A DNA stretch of 12,516 nt from Candidatus Methanogaster sp. UBA203 (GTDB lineage Archaea > Halobacteriota > Methanosarcinia > Methanosarcinales > Methanogasteraceae). Under the pieces are notes generated by a model. The model saw only the letters and a program-made list of their open reading frames with translations, searched no databases and was not told the origin of the DNA. The stretch is from positions 1 through 12,516 of the forward strand of contig DASC01000176.1 in assembly GCA_002503595.1 (NCBI GenBank). Reading direction: 5' to 3'. A program made the position numbers and the translations under genes. Shown piece after piece: positions 1 to 6,576 of the stretch; within the stretch, counting starts at the first letter, position 1, and the number at the start of each line of letters is the position of its first letter.

Positions 1-60
1 ACCTCTGCGCCCTCCGCGTTCGGCCTTCGGTACTGCTTCGCAGACCGCGGTGATAAAACA
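1..60. repeat. Dispersed GC-rich intergenic repeat (partial)
   Basis: The first 60 bases read, on the minus strand, as an ACCGCGG start, a middle insertion, then an AACGCGGAGGGCGCAGAGG block. The same word set (ACCGC-GAG-GGCACGGAGG-AACGC) recurs at 2188-2256 inside the MITE-like element. This is the purine-rich 'CGCAGAGG/CGCGGAGG' type of dispersed intergenic repeat found in many prokaryotic genomes. It is cut by the window edge, so its full length is unknown. The assignment rests on motif similarity within the window and general knowledge of the repeat type. Confidence 0.4.
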
Positions 61-61
61 C

Positions 62-199
62 TCGGATTTTTAGACAGTGCCCTCCTGAACAGCAAGACCA
101 GTGCCCCCGGGCGTTTGCCTGCACGATGATGTCGCTGTAGCCGTCTCGCTGCCAGTCCTGGTAGAGCTTCACCCGCCATTCGAGATTTCCGGAAGGTGG
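62..199 (-). other. Possible coding remnant, unidentified
   Basis: The minus strand is open from 199 (directly after a TAA at 202-200) to the window edge and begins with a protein-like stretch (NLEWRVKLYQDWQRDGYSDI) before passing into the repeat at 1-60. There is no ATG start and no ribosome binding site. The composition looks like a decayed gene end or a fragment, but no family was recognised, and a short open run of this kind could be chance. Confidence 0.2.
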
Positions 200-260
200 T
201 TACCTGTTAATTATACATAAACATTACCATTGCAAACACCATCCTTTTTCCGTACCATCC

Positions 261-397
261 TATATAAATATTGTGGTAAAAATCCACCGATTTTTCTTTT
301 GTGGAGTGGATTTATATAGGGGTGCATCAATAGTCTACAGTCGGCAAGTATATGCCGCCACATGCATAAACTCATAACTATAAAAGAGGCATAAGGC
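261..397 (+). promoter_or_regulatory. Promoter/leader of the glutamate synthase-like gene
   Basis: The AT-rich gap before the gene at 398 contains two TATA-like stretches, TATATAAATA at 261-270 and TTTATATA at 311-318. The second would place a transcription start near 340 and a leader of about 55 nt. Overlapping it are two mutually exclusive inverted repeats: AAAAATC/GATTTTT at 278-284 and 289-295 with a 4-nt loop, and AAATCCAC/GTGGATTT at 280-287 and 306-313. The second reaches into the TATA box and could be an operator. A GAGG at 386-389 serves as ribosome binding site. All roles are inferred from sequence and position. Confidence 0.4.
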
Positions 398-1987
398 ATG
401 AATCTGAGAACACCAAACTCAAACGACGCAACACAGACACATAACCGCTCCAAGAGCGTTGTACCGATGTCCGGACTCTGTACACGCTGCGTGGACGGAT
501 GCCGCGGAAACTGTGAGGTATTCAAATCTTCATTCAGAGGGCGTGAAGTACTGTATCCAGGTCCGTTCGGTTCAATCACCGCTGGTGCTGACAAGGACTA
601 TCCGATAGACTACTCACACCTGAACATCCAGGGCTACGCTGTTGGAGCTTATGGACTTCCTGAAGATATGGAGGCAGGTCCTGACAACGCACTCTTCCCG
701 AACGTAAACACGGAGACTGAATACGGATGGGACAAGAAAGTGAAGATGACGCTTCCGATCTTTACAGGCGCGCTCGGCTCAACCGAGATCGCGCGGAAGA
801 ACTGGGATCATATCGCAGTAGGAGCAGCGATATCAGGAATCACGCTTGTCTGCGGCGAGAACGTCTGCGGAATCGATCCTGAACTGAAGCGGGACAGTGG
901 CGGCAAGGTCACGGAATCTCCTGAGATGGACCGGAGGATCGAGAGCTACAACCGCTTCCATCAGGGCTATGGCGAGATCCTTGTCCAGATGAATGTCGAG
1001 GATACGAGGCTCGGCGTTGCGGAGTACATCTACTCAAAGCACGGTCTCGACACGATCGAGCTCAAATGGGGGCAGGGCGCAAAGTGCATCGGCGGAGAGA
1101 TCAAGGTCGATACGATAGACCGTGCTCTTGAACTGAAGAAGAGAGGATATCTTGTGACGCCTGATCCTGAAAACCCCGCGGTTGCTGATGCGTATCGCGA
1201 TGGTGCGATAAAGGAGTTTGAGAGGCACTCCAGGCTCGGCTTCGTCACAGAGGAAGGATTCTATGAAGAAGTTGACCGCCTGCGATCGATCGGGTTTGAC
1301 CGGATTACACTCAAGACCGGCGCATACTCGATGGTCGAGACCGCGATGGCAATGAAGTACTCTTCTGAGGCAAAAATCGATCTTCTGACCGTTGACGGAG
1401 CGCCAGGCGGCACAGGCATGAGCCCATGGCCTATGATGGAAGAATGGGGCACTCCTACGTTCTATCTCCAGTCGCTCGTCTATGAATTCGCAGAGAAACT
1501 GAAAGGCAAAGGGATGCGAGTTCCTGATCTTGCGATGGCAGGCGGATTCTCGAGCGAGGACGGTATCTACAAGGTGCTTGCCATGGGTTCTCCACATTTC
1601 AAGGCGGTCTGCATGGGTAGGGCGCTGATGATCCCGGGCTTTGTCGGCAAGAACATCGGAAAGTGGATCGAGGATAAGGACCTGCCAAAGACCGTCTCCG
1701 AGTTTGGAACGACTCCTGAAGAGATCTTCATCTACTACGAGGATGTTGCGCACCAGTACGGAAGCGACATGAAGGACATCCCGCTCGGTGCACTCGGTGT
1801 CTACTCGTTCTGCCAGAAGACGAGAACTGGTCTTCGGCAGCTGATGGCAGGGTCACGCAGGTTCAATCTGTCCACGCTCAAGCGGGAGGATCTGATGGCA
1901 CTTACCGAGGACGCGGCGAAGGTATCCGGGATCGCTTATGTGATGGATGCGTACCGGGACGCGGCAGAGGCTGTGCTGGACGGGTGA
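398..1987 (+). CDS. FMN-binding glutamate synthase-like protein (archaeal type)
   Basis: This 529-aa protein matches the FMN-binding (GltB central/FMN) domain of glutamate synthase, the part that reduces 2-oxoglutarate plus ammonia to glutamate. Here it occurs alone, without the amidotransferase domain, as in archaeal stand-alone homologues. Supporting motifs are the FMN-barrel stretch LKWGQGAKCIGGE at about 222-234, TVDGAPGGTGMSP at 331-343, AGGF at 381-384 and CMGRALMIPGF at 405-415. The Cys spacing of the bacterial [3Fe-4S] site was not seen. Instead the N-terminus has C28-x2-C31-x3-C35-x3-C39, a plausible iron-sulfur or zinc site. The ATG at 398 is supported by GAGG 8 nt upstream. It appears monocistronic, since a stable hairpin follows the stop. 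Whether it makes glutamate or is a related FMN oxidoreductase cannot be decided from sequence; the family assignment is secure. No cytoplasmic partner gene is adjacent. Confidence 0.9.
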   Translation: MNLRTPNSNDATQTHNRSKSVVPMSGLCTRCVDGCRGNCEVFKSSFRGREVLYPGPFGSITAGADKDYPIDYSHLNIQGYAVGAYGLPEDMEAGPDNALFPNVNTETEYGWDKKVKMTLPIFTGALGSTEIARKNWDHIAVGAAISGITLVCGENVCGIDPELKRDSGGKVTESPEMDRRIESYNRFHQGYGEILVQMNVEDTRLGVAEYIYSKHGLDTIELKWGQGAKCIGGEIKVDTIDRALELKKRGYLVTPDPENPAVADAYRDGAIKEFERHSRLGFVTEEGFYEEVDRLRSIGFDRITLKTGAYSMVETAMAMKYSSEAKIDLLTVDGAPGGTGMSPWPMMEEWGTPTFYLQSLVYEFAEKLKGKGMRVPDLAMAGGFSSEDGIYKVLAMGSPHFKAVCMGRALMIPGFVGKNIGKWIEDKDLPKTVSEFGTTPEEIFIYYEDVAHQYGSDMKDIPLGALGVYSFCQKTRTGLRQLMAGSRRFNLSTLKREDLMALTEDAAKVSGIAYVMDAYRDAAEAVLDG

Positions 1988-2007
1988 ATTTTGGATTGTT
2001 GAATTGA

Positions 2008-2034
2008 GGCTCCGCGTCTATGGGGCGCGGAGCC
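2008..2034 (+). terminator. Strong hairpin after the glutamate synthase-like gene
   Basis: GGCTCCGCG at 2008-2016 pairs perfectly with CGCGGAGCC at 2026-2034 around a 9-nt loop, beginning 20 nt after the stop codon. No clear U-tract follows, so it may be a 3'-end stabiliser or processing structure rather than a classical terminator. Confidence 0.5.
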
Positions 2035-2115
2035 GGGGGTGGTCTTGTTGATGAGATTCCGGGGCTATGGTAGCCGCGCCATCCCATCTCCCCGAGATCC
2101 GTAGCAAAAAATAAA

Positions 2116-2355
2116 GACGCAACGTAACTACCCAGGTGTGTTGATTGGTCGCCCGATTGTGATTCTATGTTTCATGGCAAGAAAAATAACCGCTGAGGGC
2201 ACGGAGGAACGCAAGAGCGGTATCATCCTCCGCGTCCCTCCGCGCACTCTGCGGTTAAATTCCCGTTTGGTTCATGTTGTGTTCCGAGGCAAGCGGTGCC
2301 GGTATAGCGAGGTCGCATGATACTGTTTTAGGTACCTGAGTAGTTACGACGCAAC
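2116..2355. mobile_element. MITE-like element (2124-2347) with 8-bp target duplication
   Basis: GTAACTACCCAGGT at 2124-2137 and ACCTGAGTAGTTAC at 2334-2347 are terminal inverted repeats that match at 13 of 14 positions. They are flanked, with no gap, by the exact direct repeat GACGCAAC at 2116-2123 and 2348-2355. This is the signature of a transposed element of 224 bp. It encodes no transposase, and the 60-codon open run inside it is just the translated GC-rich repeat, so it is non-autonomous. Ends starting with GTAA plus an 8-bp duplication are typical of IS66-family insertion, so an IS66-type transposase elsewhere in the genome is the likely mobiliser (inference). The core is the large imperfect palindrome at 2188-2256. 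Confidence 0.75.
2188..2256. repeat. Imperfect palindrome (GC-rich intergenic repeat type)
   Basis: The 25 bases from 2188 to 2212 match the reverse complement of 2232-2256 at 21 positions, giving a long hairpin with a 19-nt loop. The arms carry the same CGGAGG/GCAGAG vocabulary as the repeat at 1-60. The hairpin sits inside the MITE-like element and makes up much of its interior. Confidence 0.6.
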
Positions 2356-2374
2356 AACGCAAGCAACCCTTTAC

Positions 2375-2733
2375 TCAAACCCCATATTCGTCCTCGATCC
2401 CCATCGAGCAAGATCTCGCTGTACCTGCACAGATCGGCAAGGCGCTCCCGGTGACCTACGAGCAACTCCCTCTCGCTCTGAACACACTCGCCCGGAACCA
2501 GTTCGTCGCCACAGTGCGCAACCAGCCGCCGGATGCTCTCAAGAGTCGTGTCAAGATGGAATTGCAGCCCGATGACCCTGCCACCATACTCAAACGCCTG
2601 ATTCCTGCATGCATCTGACTCTGCGATCATCGTTGCTCCCGGCGGCAGGTCGAATGTGTCGCCGTGCCAGTGAAACACTGTGAACCGTTCCGGGAGCCGC
2701 CCGAACACACTGGATTTGCTGGCAGCGTCAGTG
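2375..2733 (-). pseudogene. Truncated class I glutamine amidotransferase (copy 1)
   Basis: This is the C-terminal half of a GMP synthase-like class I glutamine amidotransferase. It carries the ERFTVFHWHGDTFDLPPGAT stretch and the GLQFHLDTT block with the catalytic His, and is closely similar in DNA to copy 2 at 6813-7516. The N-terminal half with the nucleophile Cys is missing: similarity to copy 2 stops abruptly at about 2733. One extra base near 2397-2402, relative to copy 2, pushes the frame past the expected TGA at 2375-2377, so the open frame runs on into the MITE-like element. Copy 1 has TTT where copy 2 has lost a T, so copy 1 keeps the ancestral frame at that point. It cannot be catalytically active. 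Confidence 0.8.
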
Positions 2734-2865
2734 CTGGATTTGGGCGAAGTGCCGAAGGCACATAGCCAGATATGCTCTGTTATATCCCGAGTTTCCCACC
2801 CAAAAATCAAAACCACCATCGTGGGGCTGCACGCCTCCAAAATTTCCGCTATTTGTTGGTCGTAA
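2734..2865 (-). other. Coding-like fragment of unknown origin fused to the amidotransferase remnant
   Basis: The minus-strand frame of amidotransferase copy 1 stays open upstream, through a protein-like stretch (IAEILEACSPTMVVLIFGWE, then DITEHIWLCAFGTSPKS), back to the 13-bp repeat next to the insertion sequence. It has no counterpart in copy 2, so it is foreign to the amidotransferase. The word CTGGATTT occurs on both sides of the junction (2711-2718 and 2734-2741), which suggests recombination at short homology. No family was recognised and there is no good start codon, so it is probably a decayed gene piece. Confidence 0.35.
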
Positions 2866-4746
2866 TCTTCTTCATTTAATTCCCATCGACTTTAGATATT
2901 CCCTCCTTACAACATTCTCACTCCGAAACAACTCCAATATCGCTTTCTGCTGTGATTGAAGAGTCATTAACTTGAAAAACTCGTCACCCATACTCTTAAT
3001 TGTTATTTTTCTGATTATCCCCTCTTTCAGCACCTCATACACCTTTTGCGGACTTCTTACTCCGATATCCACTTCCTTCAAGCGGTTCGCTATCGTGATA
3101 TCCAGCAGATACGAGAGTACACATATTGTGTAATGCGCTCTTACGTGTTTTGGCGTCCAGACATTGAACGGCTGTATCTTAATAAATGATTTCACGTCTT
3201 TGAACGCCTGTTCGATCTGATTCTTGTCTCTGTATGCACGAATCAGGTCATCTTCTGTAAATATATTCTTATCACCCCCTTTACTCGGAGTATTTGTGAC
3301 AATCGTCCACAAGCCATCAGTTCTCTCTTTTTTCTTAATTGCCTCTCTATTTTCATCTGTTTCTTTGGGAACAATACGGAAGCTGTTGATTTCCTTCCCT
3401 TCTTCTTTTATTACCAGAGGTTCGAGATCATAATCCACAAAGTTCTTTGCTTTCATCGCTTTTAGCTGTTTATTGATTCTATCTCTCGTTTTGTCCCTGT
3501 TTCTGCTTTTTTTTGCTCCGGACAACGCCTTGTTCTCCTCATCCAGATAGTCTTTTGCTCGCTGTATCAGCTCTTTGCGGGATTTTCTCTGGTCTTTAAG
3601 CATTTCTGGATTGAATATCATGACATAACGTCTGCCATCTACCGTTCCAACGGTTTCATAATATGTTGAGTCATCATACTTTTTGAACCCCATTTTTAGT
3701 ATCTGTTCAGTCATATTTTCTTCGTTCACTGATTCAAAACGCTCAATATTGACGTTTTGCATATTTGGAATCTGATTCTTGTCAAGAGCTGTGATATACT
3801 TGTATTTTTCGAGCTCCAGGTGTTTGAGATTCTCATCAGAGACCATTCCCCTGTCAAAAACCAGCACAATCTCGTTATCTCCAAATTTGAACTCTGTTTT
3901 CCACTGAGTCGACAAATCCTTGATCGTTTCGACATCTGCTGTGTAATCTTCAAGGATATCCCATGCGAATGGGTAACCTCTGGAATTCACCAGAAGTGAG
4001 AGTACAACCCGTTTTTTCCGAAATCCGTTACTCTTGGTCCTCCCTGCACTCGCTAACTCACATTTCCCCCCCTCGAAATATGAATCAGTGAGATCGTAGA
4101 AGACGATGTGCATGTTGTCCTCGTCCCGTTTCTTCAGGGCTTTGTACAGATAACGTTCTATATCCTCCTTTCTATCCTCGATAAGATCAAGCTCACGAAA
4201 TATCCTTGATTTATTGATATGTTGACCGTTTAGGTGGAGAATACGGTCTAATGTGGTTTTGTTGAACCAGTCTATGGCAGAAAGATAACTTCCCGGATCC
4301 AGACAGCGATATATCGTCAATATCTTCGCAATCTCTGATGTCTGTACGTCTTTGCCATCTGATTGTGGAAATATCTTCGAAAGTTTCCACTGCTTCCAGA
4401 TAACATCGAGGAATGCGACGTCTAAATATCGCCAGTGGTTCGCAAAGATCAGGTCATCTACCTTTATCGTCTCGATATCGAGCCCTTTCATGACCGCAAG
4501 ACCGCGCCTGACCTGCTGCGCCTCATCTTGTGTCAAACCGCTTAGATATTTGATCACACGATGCCGGTTCTTGCCGTTTTCCCTGTACGGTTCTACGAGG
4601 CTGTAGTAATTATGGTGGTGATGCTTGAGATACCAATTGAACGCCATACTCTTATATTGGTCGTAAATTACTTAAAGGTATCTATCTACTAACGGTATGT
4701 GTCGAATGTAAATTGTATAGTTATGATGGCGAATTGTTGGTCGTAA
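2853..4746 (-). mobile_element. IS1634-family insertion sequence with flanking direct repeat
   Basis: An intact IS1634-type transposase gene fills most of this interval. The identical 13-mer TTGTTGGTCGTAA lies at 2853-2865 and 4734-4746 in the same orientation and may be the target-site duplication, leaving an element of 2866-4733. A third partial copy, TTGGTCGTAA, is at 4657-4666, just upstream of the transposase start. Convincing terminal inverted repeats were not found at these edges, so the exact boundaries are uncertain. The 13-mers could instead be end-binding sites within the element. Confidence 0.5.
2872..4647 (-). CDS. IS1634-family DDE transposase
   Basis: The 591-aa product is a DDE transposase of the IS4-like superfamily, IS1634 branch, which cuts and rejoins the element ends. 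The catalytic acids appear in family context: D185 or D188 in VFYDLTDSYFEGG, D265 in VLVFDRGMVSDENL, and E479 in YRDKNQIEQAF, the Y-(2)-R-(3)-E-(6)-K type signature. Length is full for the family (roughly 550-600 aa), with no internal stop or frameshift, so it may be active. The start ATG at 4647 has only a weak AAGAG before it. Upstream on the same strand is TTTAAGTAA at about 4668-4676, a possible TATA element. Codon use is AT-rich compared with the gene at 398, in line with acquisition by transfer. Confidence 0.92.
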   Translation of the reverse strand: MAFNWYLKHHHHNYYSLVEPYRENGKNRHRVIKYLSGLTQDEAQQVRRGLAVMKGLDIETIKVDDLIFANHWRYLDVAFLDVIWKQWKLSKIFPQSDGKDVQTSEIAKILTIYRCLDPGSYLSAIDWFNKTTLDRILHLNGQHINKSRIFRELDLIEDRKEDIERYLYKALKKRDEDNMHIVFYDLTDSYFEGGKCELASAGRTKSNGFRKKRVVLSLLVNSRGYPFAWDILEDYTADVETIKDLSTQWKTEFKFGDNEIVLVFDRGMVSDENLKHLELEKYKYITALDKNQIPNMQNVNIERFESVNEENMTEQILKMGFKKYDDSTYYETVGTVDGRRYVMIFNPEMLKDQRKSRKELIQRAKDYLDEENKALSGAKKSRNRDKTRDRINKQLKAMKAKNFVDYDLEPLVIKEEGKEINSFRIVPKETDENREAIKKKERTDGLWTIVTNTPSKGGDKNIFTEDDLIRAYRDKNQIEQAFKDVKSFIKIQPFNVWTPKHVRAHYTICVLSYLLDITIANRLKEVDIGVRSPQKVYEVLKEGIIRKITIKSMGDEFFKLMTLQSQQKAILELFRSENVVRREYLKSMGIK

Positions 4747-4880
4747 CAGTGGTGAGATATATCTACTTATAGAGTGTGTATGTGGGCGAGAAGCGGTCTA
4801 CTGCAACTGATTTTCTACTCCGATGCCATCAAAAATTAGCGATCAAGTGTGGGAAAGGTGGGTTATATGAAGTTGTGGAT

Positions 4881-5015
4881 TCATAATGGAATGTATATTT
4901 TGACTGGATCTATCTTAAGCAAATCTGAAAGTCCCAGATGTGATCCCGGTGAGCATGGAAATAAAAACATCTTCAATTTAGGGTCTATATTGAGCTTTTC
5001 CACATTGTCAAGGTC
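4881..5015 (-). pseudogene. In-frame open extension beyond the stop of the membrane protein gene
   Basis: Directly after the TAA at 5018-5016 the same minus-strand frame stays open for 44 more codons to a TGA at 4883-4881, with protein-like content (KLKMFLFPCSPGSHLGLSDL, then KIDPVKIYIP). Either the upstream gene once ended here and TAA is a nonsense change, or this is a separate remnant. No ribosome binding site or family was recognised, and the chance of such an open run by luck is not small. The rest of the gap back to the insertion sequence (4747-4880) shows nothing recognisable. Confidence 0.25.
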
Positions 5016-5552
5016 TTATTTTCGCCAAACATGGGCATGGCAATTACTGATGGGAAAAGGAAACTCTAAAACAATACGGGTTGGAATTCCGTCAATAAGC
5101 CCTTTCCAGGAAAGCACTCTTTCAGATTTATCAAAAGGACTGTCAAGGAAATCCAGATCCAAAGGATTTAGAAACCAATGAAAATCATACCAATTTCCAG
5201 TAAATTTACCGTGAACATCACATCTTAGTAATGCCGAATTTTTCTCTTTTATATATTCTACGCTAAAATTATCAGCACTCACTTTATAGGTTTTCTTAAA
5301 TTTCTCAATCTGCTGAGAAGAAAACCCAGATTCATCTGCCAAAATTTCAGAAAATTTTCTTTCATCCCTGAAGAGAGTTTCTTGGTAATGAAGAACGTCT
5401 CCTTCGGCTTCTATTGTGATAATCCTTTTTGTTATGGTTTCTTTTACTTCTAAAGTAGGACTTGGTTCTTGATAACTCCAAAGCCCAATAACCAAAGCGC
5501 CTAATATCACAACTGTGATTGTAATCCATACAATTTGTCCTGATCCTTTCAT
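5016..5552 (-). CDS. Small membrane-anchored protein of unknown function
   Basis: This encodes 178 residues. A short positive N-terminus (MKGSGQ) is followed by one hydrophobic segment at about 8-26 (IVWITITVVILGALVIGLW), predicting a membrane anchor or uncleaved signal with the remaining 150 residues outside the cell. The outer part is charged and mixed alpha/beta in appearance, with a Trp-rich stretch (GNWYDFHWF) and a late IVLEFPFPI strand. It has a single internal Cys plus one in NCHAHVWRK at the C-terminus. The ATG at 5552 is backed by GAGGTGA 4 nt upstream, so the gene looks real and translated. No family was recognised. The reading frame stays open past its stop, so the present end may be recent. 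It lies on the same strand as the Mth938-like gene but over 230 nt away, so co-transcription is uncertain. Confidence 0.7.
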   Translation of the reverse strand: MKGSGQIVWITITVVILGALVIGLWSYQEPSPTLEVKETITKRIITIEAEGDVLHYQETLFRDERKFSEILADESGFSSQQIEKFKKTYKVSADNFSVEYIKEKNSALLRCDVHGKFTGNWYDFHWFLNPLDLDFLDSPFDKSERVLSWKGLIDGIPTRIVLEFPFPISNCHAHVWRK

Positions 5553-5588
5553 CTTGTCACCTCTTTATGTAATCTGTGCAATCTTTCA

Positions 5589-5764
5589 TCAATGAGTCCA
5601 TCTGGAAGCATCCAATCTGGATCCGATGACCCGAAAAGCGCCCGCGGTTATCGGAATATCCGGAATTTCATTGCCATGACCTATCTCCGGTTGAGTCGCC
5701 TTGATTTTCAACTATCCACATGAAATAGCGAAGAGCCGCTTTTTTTCATAGTTTCCTTCGCCAT
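5589..5764 (-). pseudogene. Split short reading frame, unidentified
   Basis: An ATG at 5764, with a GAAGTGA-like site upstream, opens an 18-codon frame (MAKETMKKSGSSLFHVDS) ending at 5708. Overlapping it in a second frame, from 5711 to 5589, is a protein-like 40-codon run (QPEIGHGNEIPDIPITAGAF is typical). Together they resemble one small gene broken by a frameshift. The second part ends 36 nt before the start of the membrane protein gene. No family was recognised, and the evidence is composition only. Confidence 0.25.
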
Positions 5765-5785
5765 GATCGCTTCACTTCGAACAAA

Positions 5786-6124
5786 TTAACAAGTAACGTG
5801 AATAATAGCAGCTACTTTTTTTGTTTTAGTGAGCTCGTTAAATTTATCTCGAATGCCTGGTGTCTCAGCTTCTATTATCGCTATTCCTTCCTCTTCTAAC
5901 AGTGCTCTCGCATCACCAGAGAGGCTTGCCATTCCTGATGTGCCCTTTCCAATAAAAACTGTATCTGGTTTTTCTTTTAACGCATGCTCTACTTGATCTT
6001 TTGTAAAAGTATGACCATACTCCCTTTTTTCAACTTTGCCAGAAGGGAGTATATAAACATCATGGTTATAAGTTACATTATCCACTGTAATGGATCCAAA
6101 TCGGGATGAATTTATCTTAGCCAT
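5786..6124 (-). CDS. Mth938-like domain protein (DUF498/NDUFAF3-type fold)
   Basis: This 112-aa protein fits the Mth938-like family, single-domain archaeal proteins related in fold to the eukaryotic complex I assembly factor NDUFAF3. Their biochemical role is not established. Recognisable features are the N-terminal FGSITVDNVTYNHDVYI strand pair at about 9-25, the central PDTVFIGKGTSGMASLS at 53-69, a helix (DARALLEEEGI) and the following IIEAETPGIRDKFNEL, all typical of the family. The length matches the usual 110-120 residues. The ATG at 6124 is preceded by GAGGTGG with 6-nt spacing. Upstream TATA-like sequence overlaps a perfect inverted repeat (6159-6178), so local repression is possible. 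It reads intact and is probably a resident gene. Confidence 0.88.
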   Translation of the reverse strand: MAKINSSRFGSITVDNVTYNHDVYILPSGKVEKREYGHTFTKDQVEHALKEKPDTVFIGKGTSGMASLSGDARALLEEEGIAIIEAETPGIRDKFNELTKTKKVAAIIHVTC

Positions 6125-6158
6125 ATTTAGCCACCTCTTTTTTTAATTAATTCAGTCT

Positions 6159-6178
6159 ACTTTAAGGTTACTTAAAGT
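6159..6178 (-). promoter_or_regulatory. Inverted repeat in the promoter of the Mth938-like gene
   Basis: ACTTTAAG at 6159-6166 and CTTAAAGT at 6171-6178 form a perfect 8-bp inverted repeat with a 4-nt spacer, 35 nt upstream of the start codon. Each arm also resembles an archaeal TATA element (CTTTAAG), so the repeat may be a TATA-overlapping operator or simply a symmetric promoter. Confidence 0.4.
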
Positions 6179-6179
6179 T

Positions 6180-6372
6180 AAGCCTCTGACAATTTCAGAT
6201 AACAGGCGGCTTGTTTTTCTGAAAGGGGCGCGAAGCGTGCTCTTTGGGTTCAAGTACCGTTTGTTGATCTCATAGGACGATATCTCGGTCTTGCAGCGAG
6301 CATATTTCACTACGGGAATATACTGTGGGCGAGATCAAGGAGTATCTGTGAGGGCGAGGGGTGGTTTAAAGC
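6180..6372. other. Intergenic, no intact gene
   Basis: No start with a ribosome binding site and no open frame of note is present. On the plus strand, 6265-6350 reads as a broken protein end (LIGRYLGLAASIFHYGNI, then in another frame VGEIKEYL and a TGA at 6349-6351). This could be the decayed 3' end of a gene, but support is thin. Confidence 0.25.
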
Positions 6373-6486
6373 TCAAGCCGCATCCATCAAAATCTCGCCA
6401 TCAGTCTGTGATTGCTTCAGTTTCGCTTCAAGTTCGTCGCAGAGTGCCATGAGCGGGTCCACTCTGGCGACGATGCGTGTTTTTGA
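6373..6486 (-). pseudogene. C-terminal scrap of a type I restriction specificity subunit (HsdS)
   Basis: The last ~35 residues of the minus-strand frame ending at 6373 read RIVARVDPLMALCDELEAKL followed by KQSQTDGEILMDA. This is the conserved C-terminal coiled-coil signature of HsdS, which normally follows the second DNA-recognition domain (compare the family pattern '(Q)RRIVAKVDxLMALCDxLE'). Everything before it, including both target recognition domains, is missing. The frame upstream belongs instead to a BRO-N remnant. It marks a former type I restriction-modification operon and has no function by itself. Confidence 0.7.
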
Positions 6487-6576
6487 GAGCGCGTCGGCGA
6501 GCAGCCGTCTGTACCGATCTGCCTTCTCTGTCAGGTGATCTGGTGATTGGTTCATTGCTTGTGCTCGATATCGGAA

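Noticed and set aside
1034..1753. Long minus-strand open frame (239 codons) opposite the glutamate synthase-like gene
   Set aside because: It lies wholly inside a well-supported gene on the other strand, has no family features, and its Arg/His/Cys-rich content is typical of an antisense shadow.
2138..2320. 60-codon open frame inside the MITE-like element
   Set aside because: It is a translation of the GC-rich palindrome; there is no ribosome binding site and no protein-like composition.
4849..5181. Plus-strand open frame of 110 codons
   Set aside because: Its second half is the antisense of the membrane protein gene, and serine-rich content with no ribosome binding site argues against coding.
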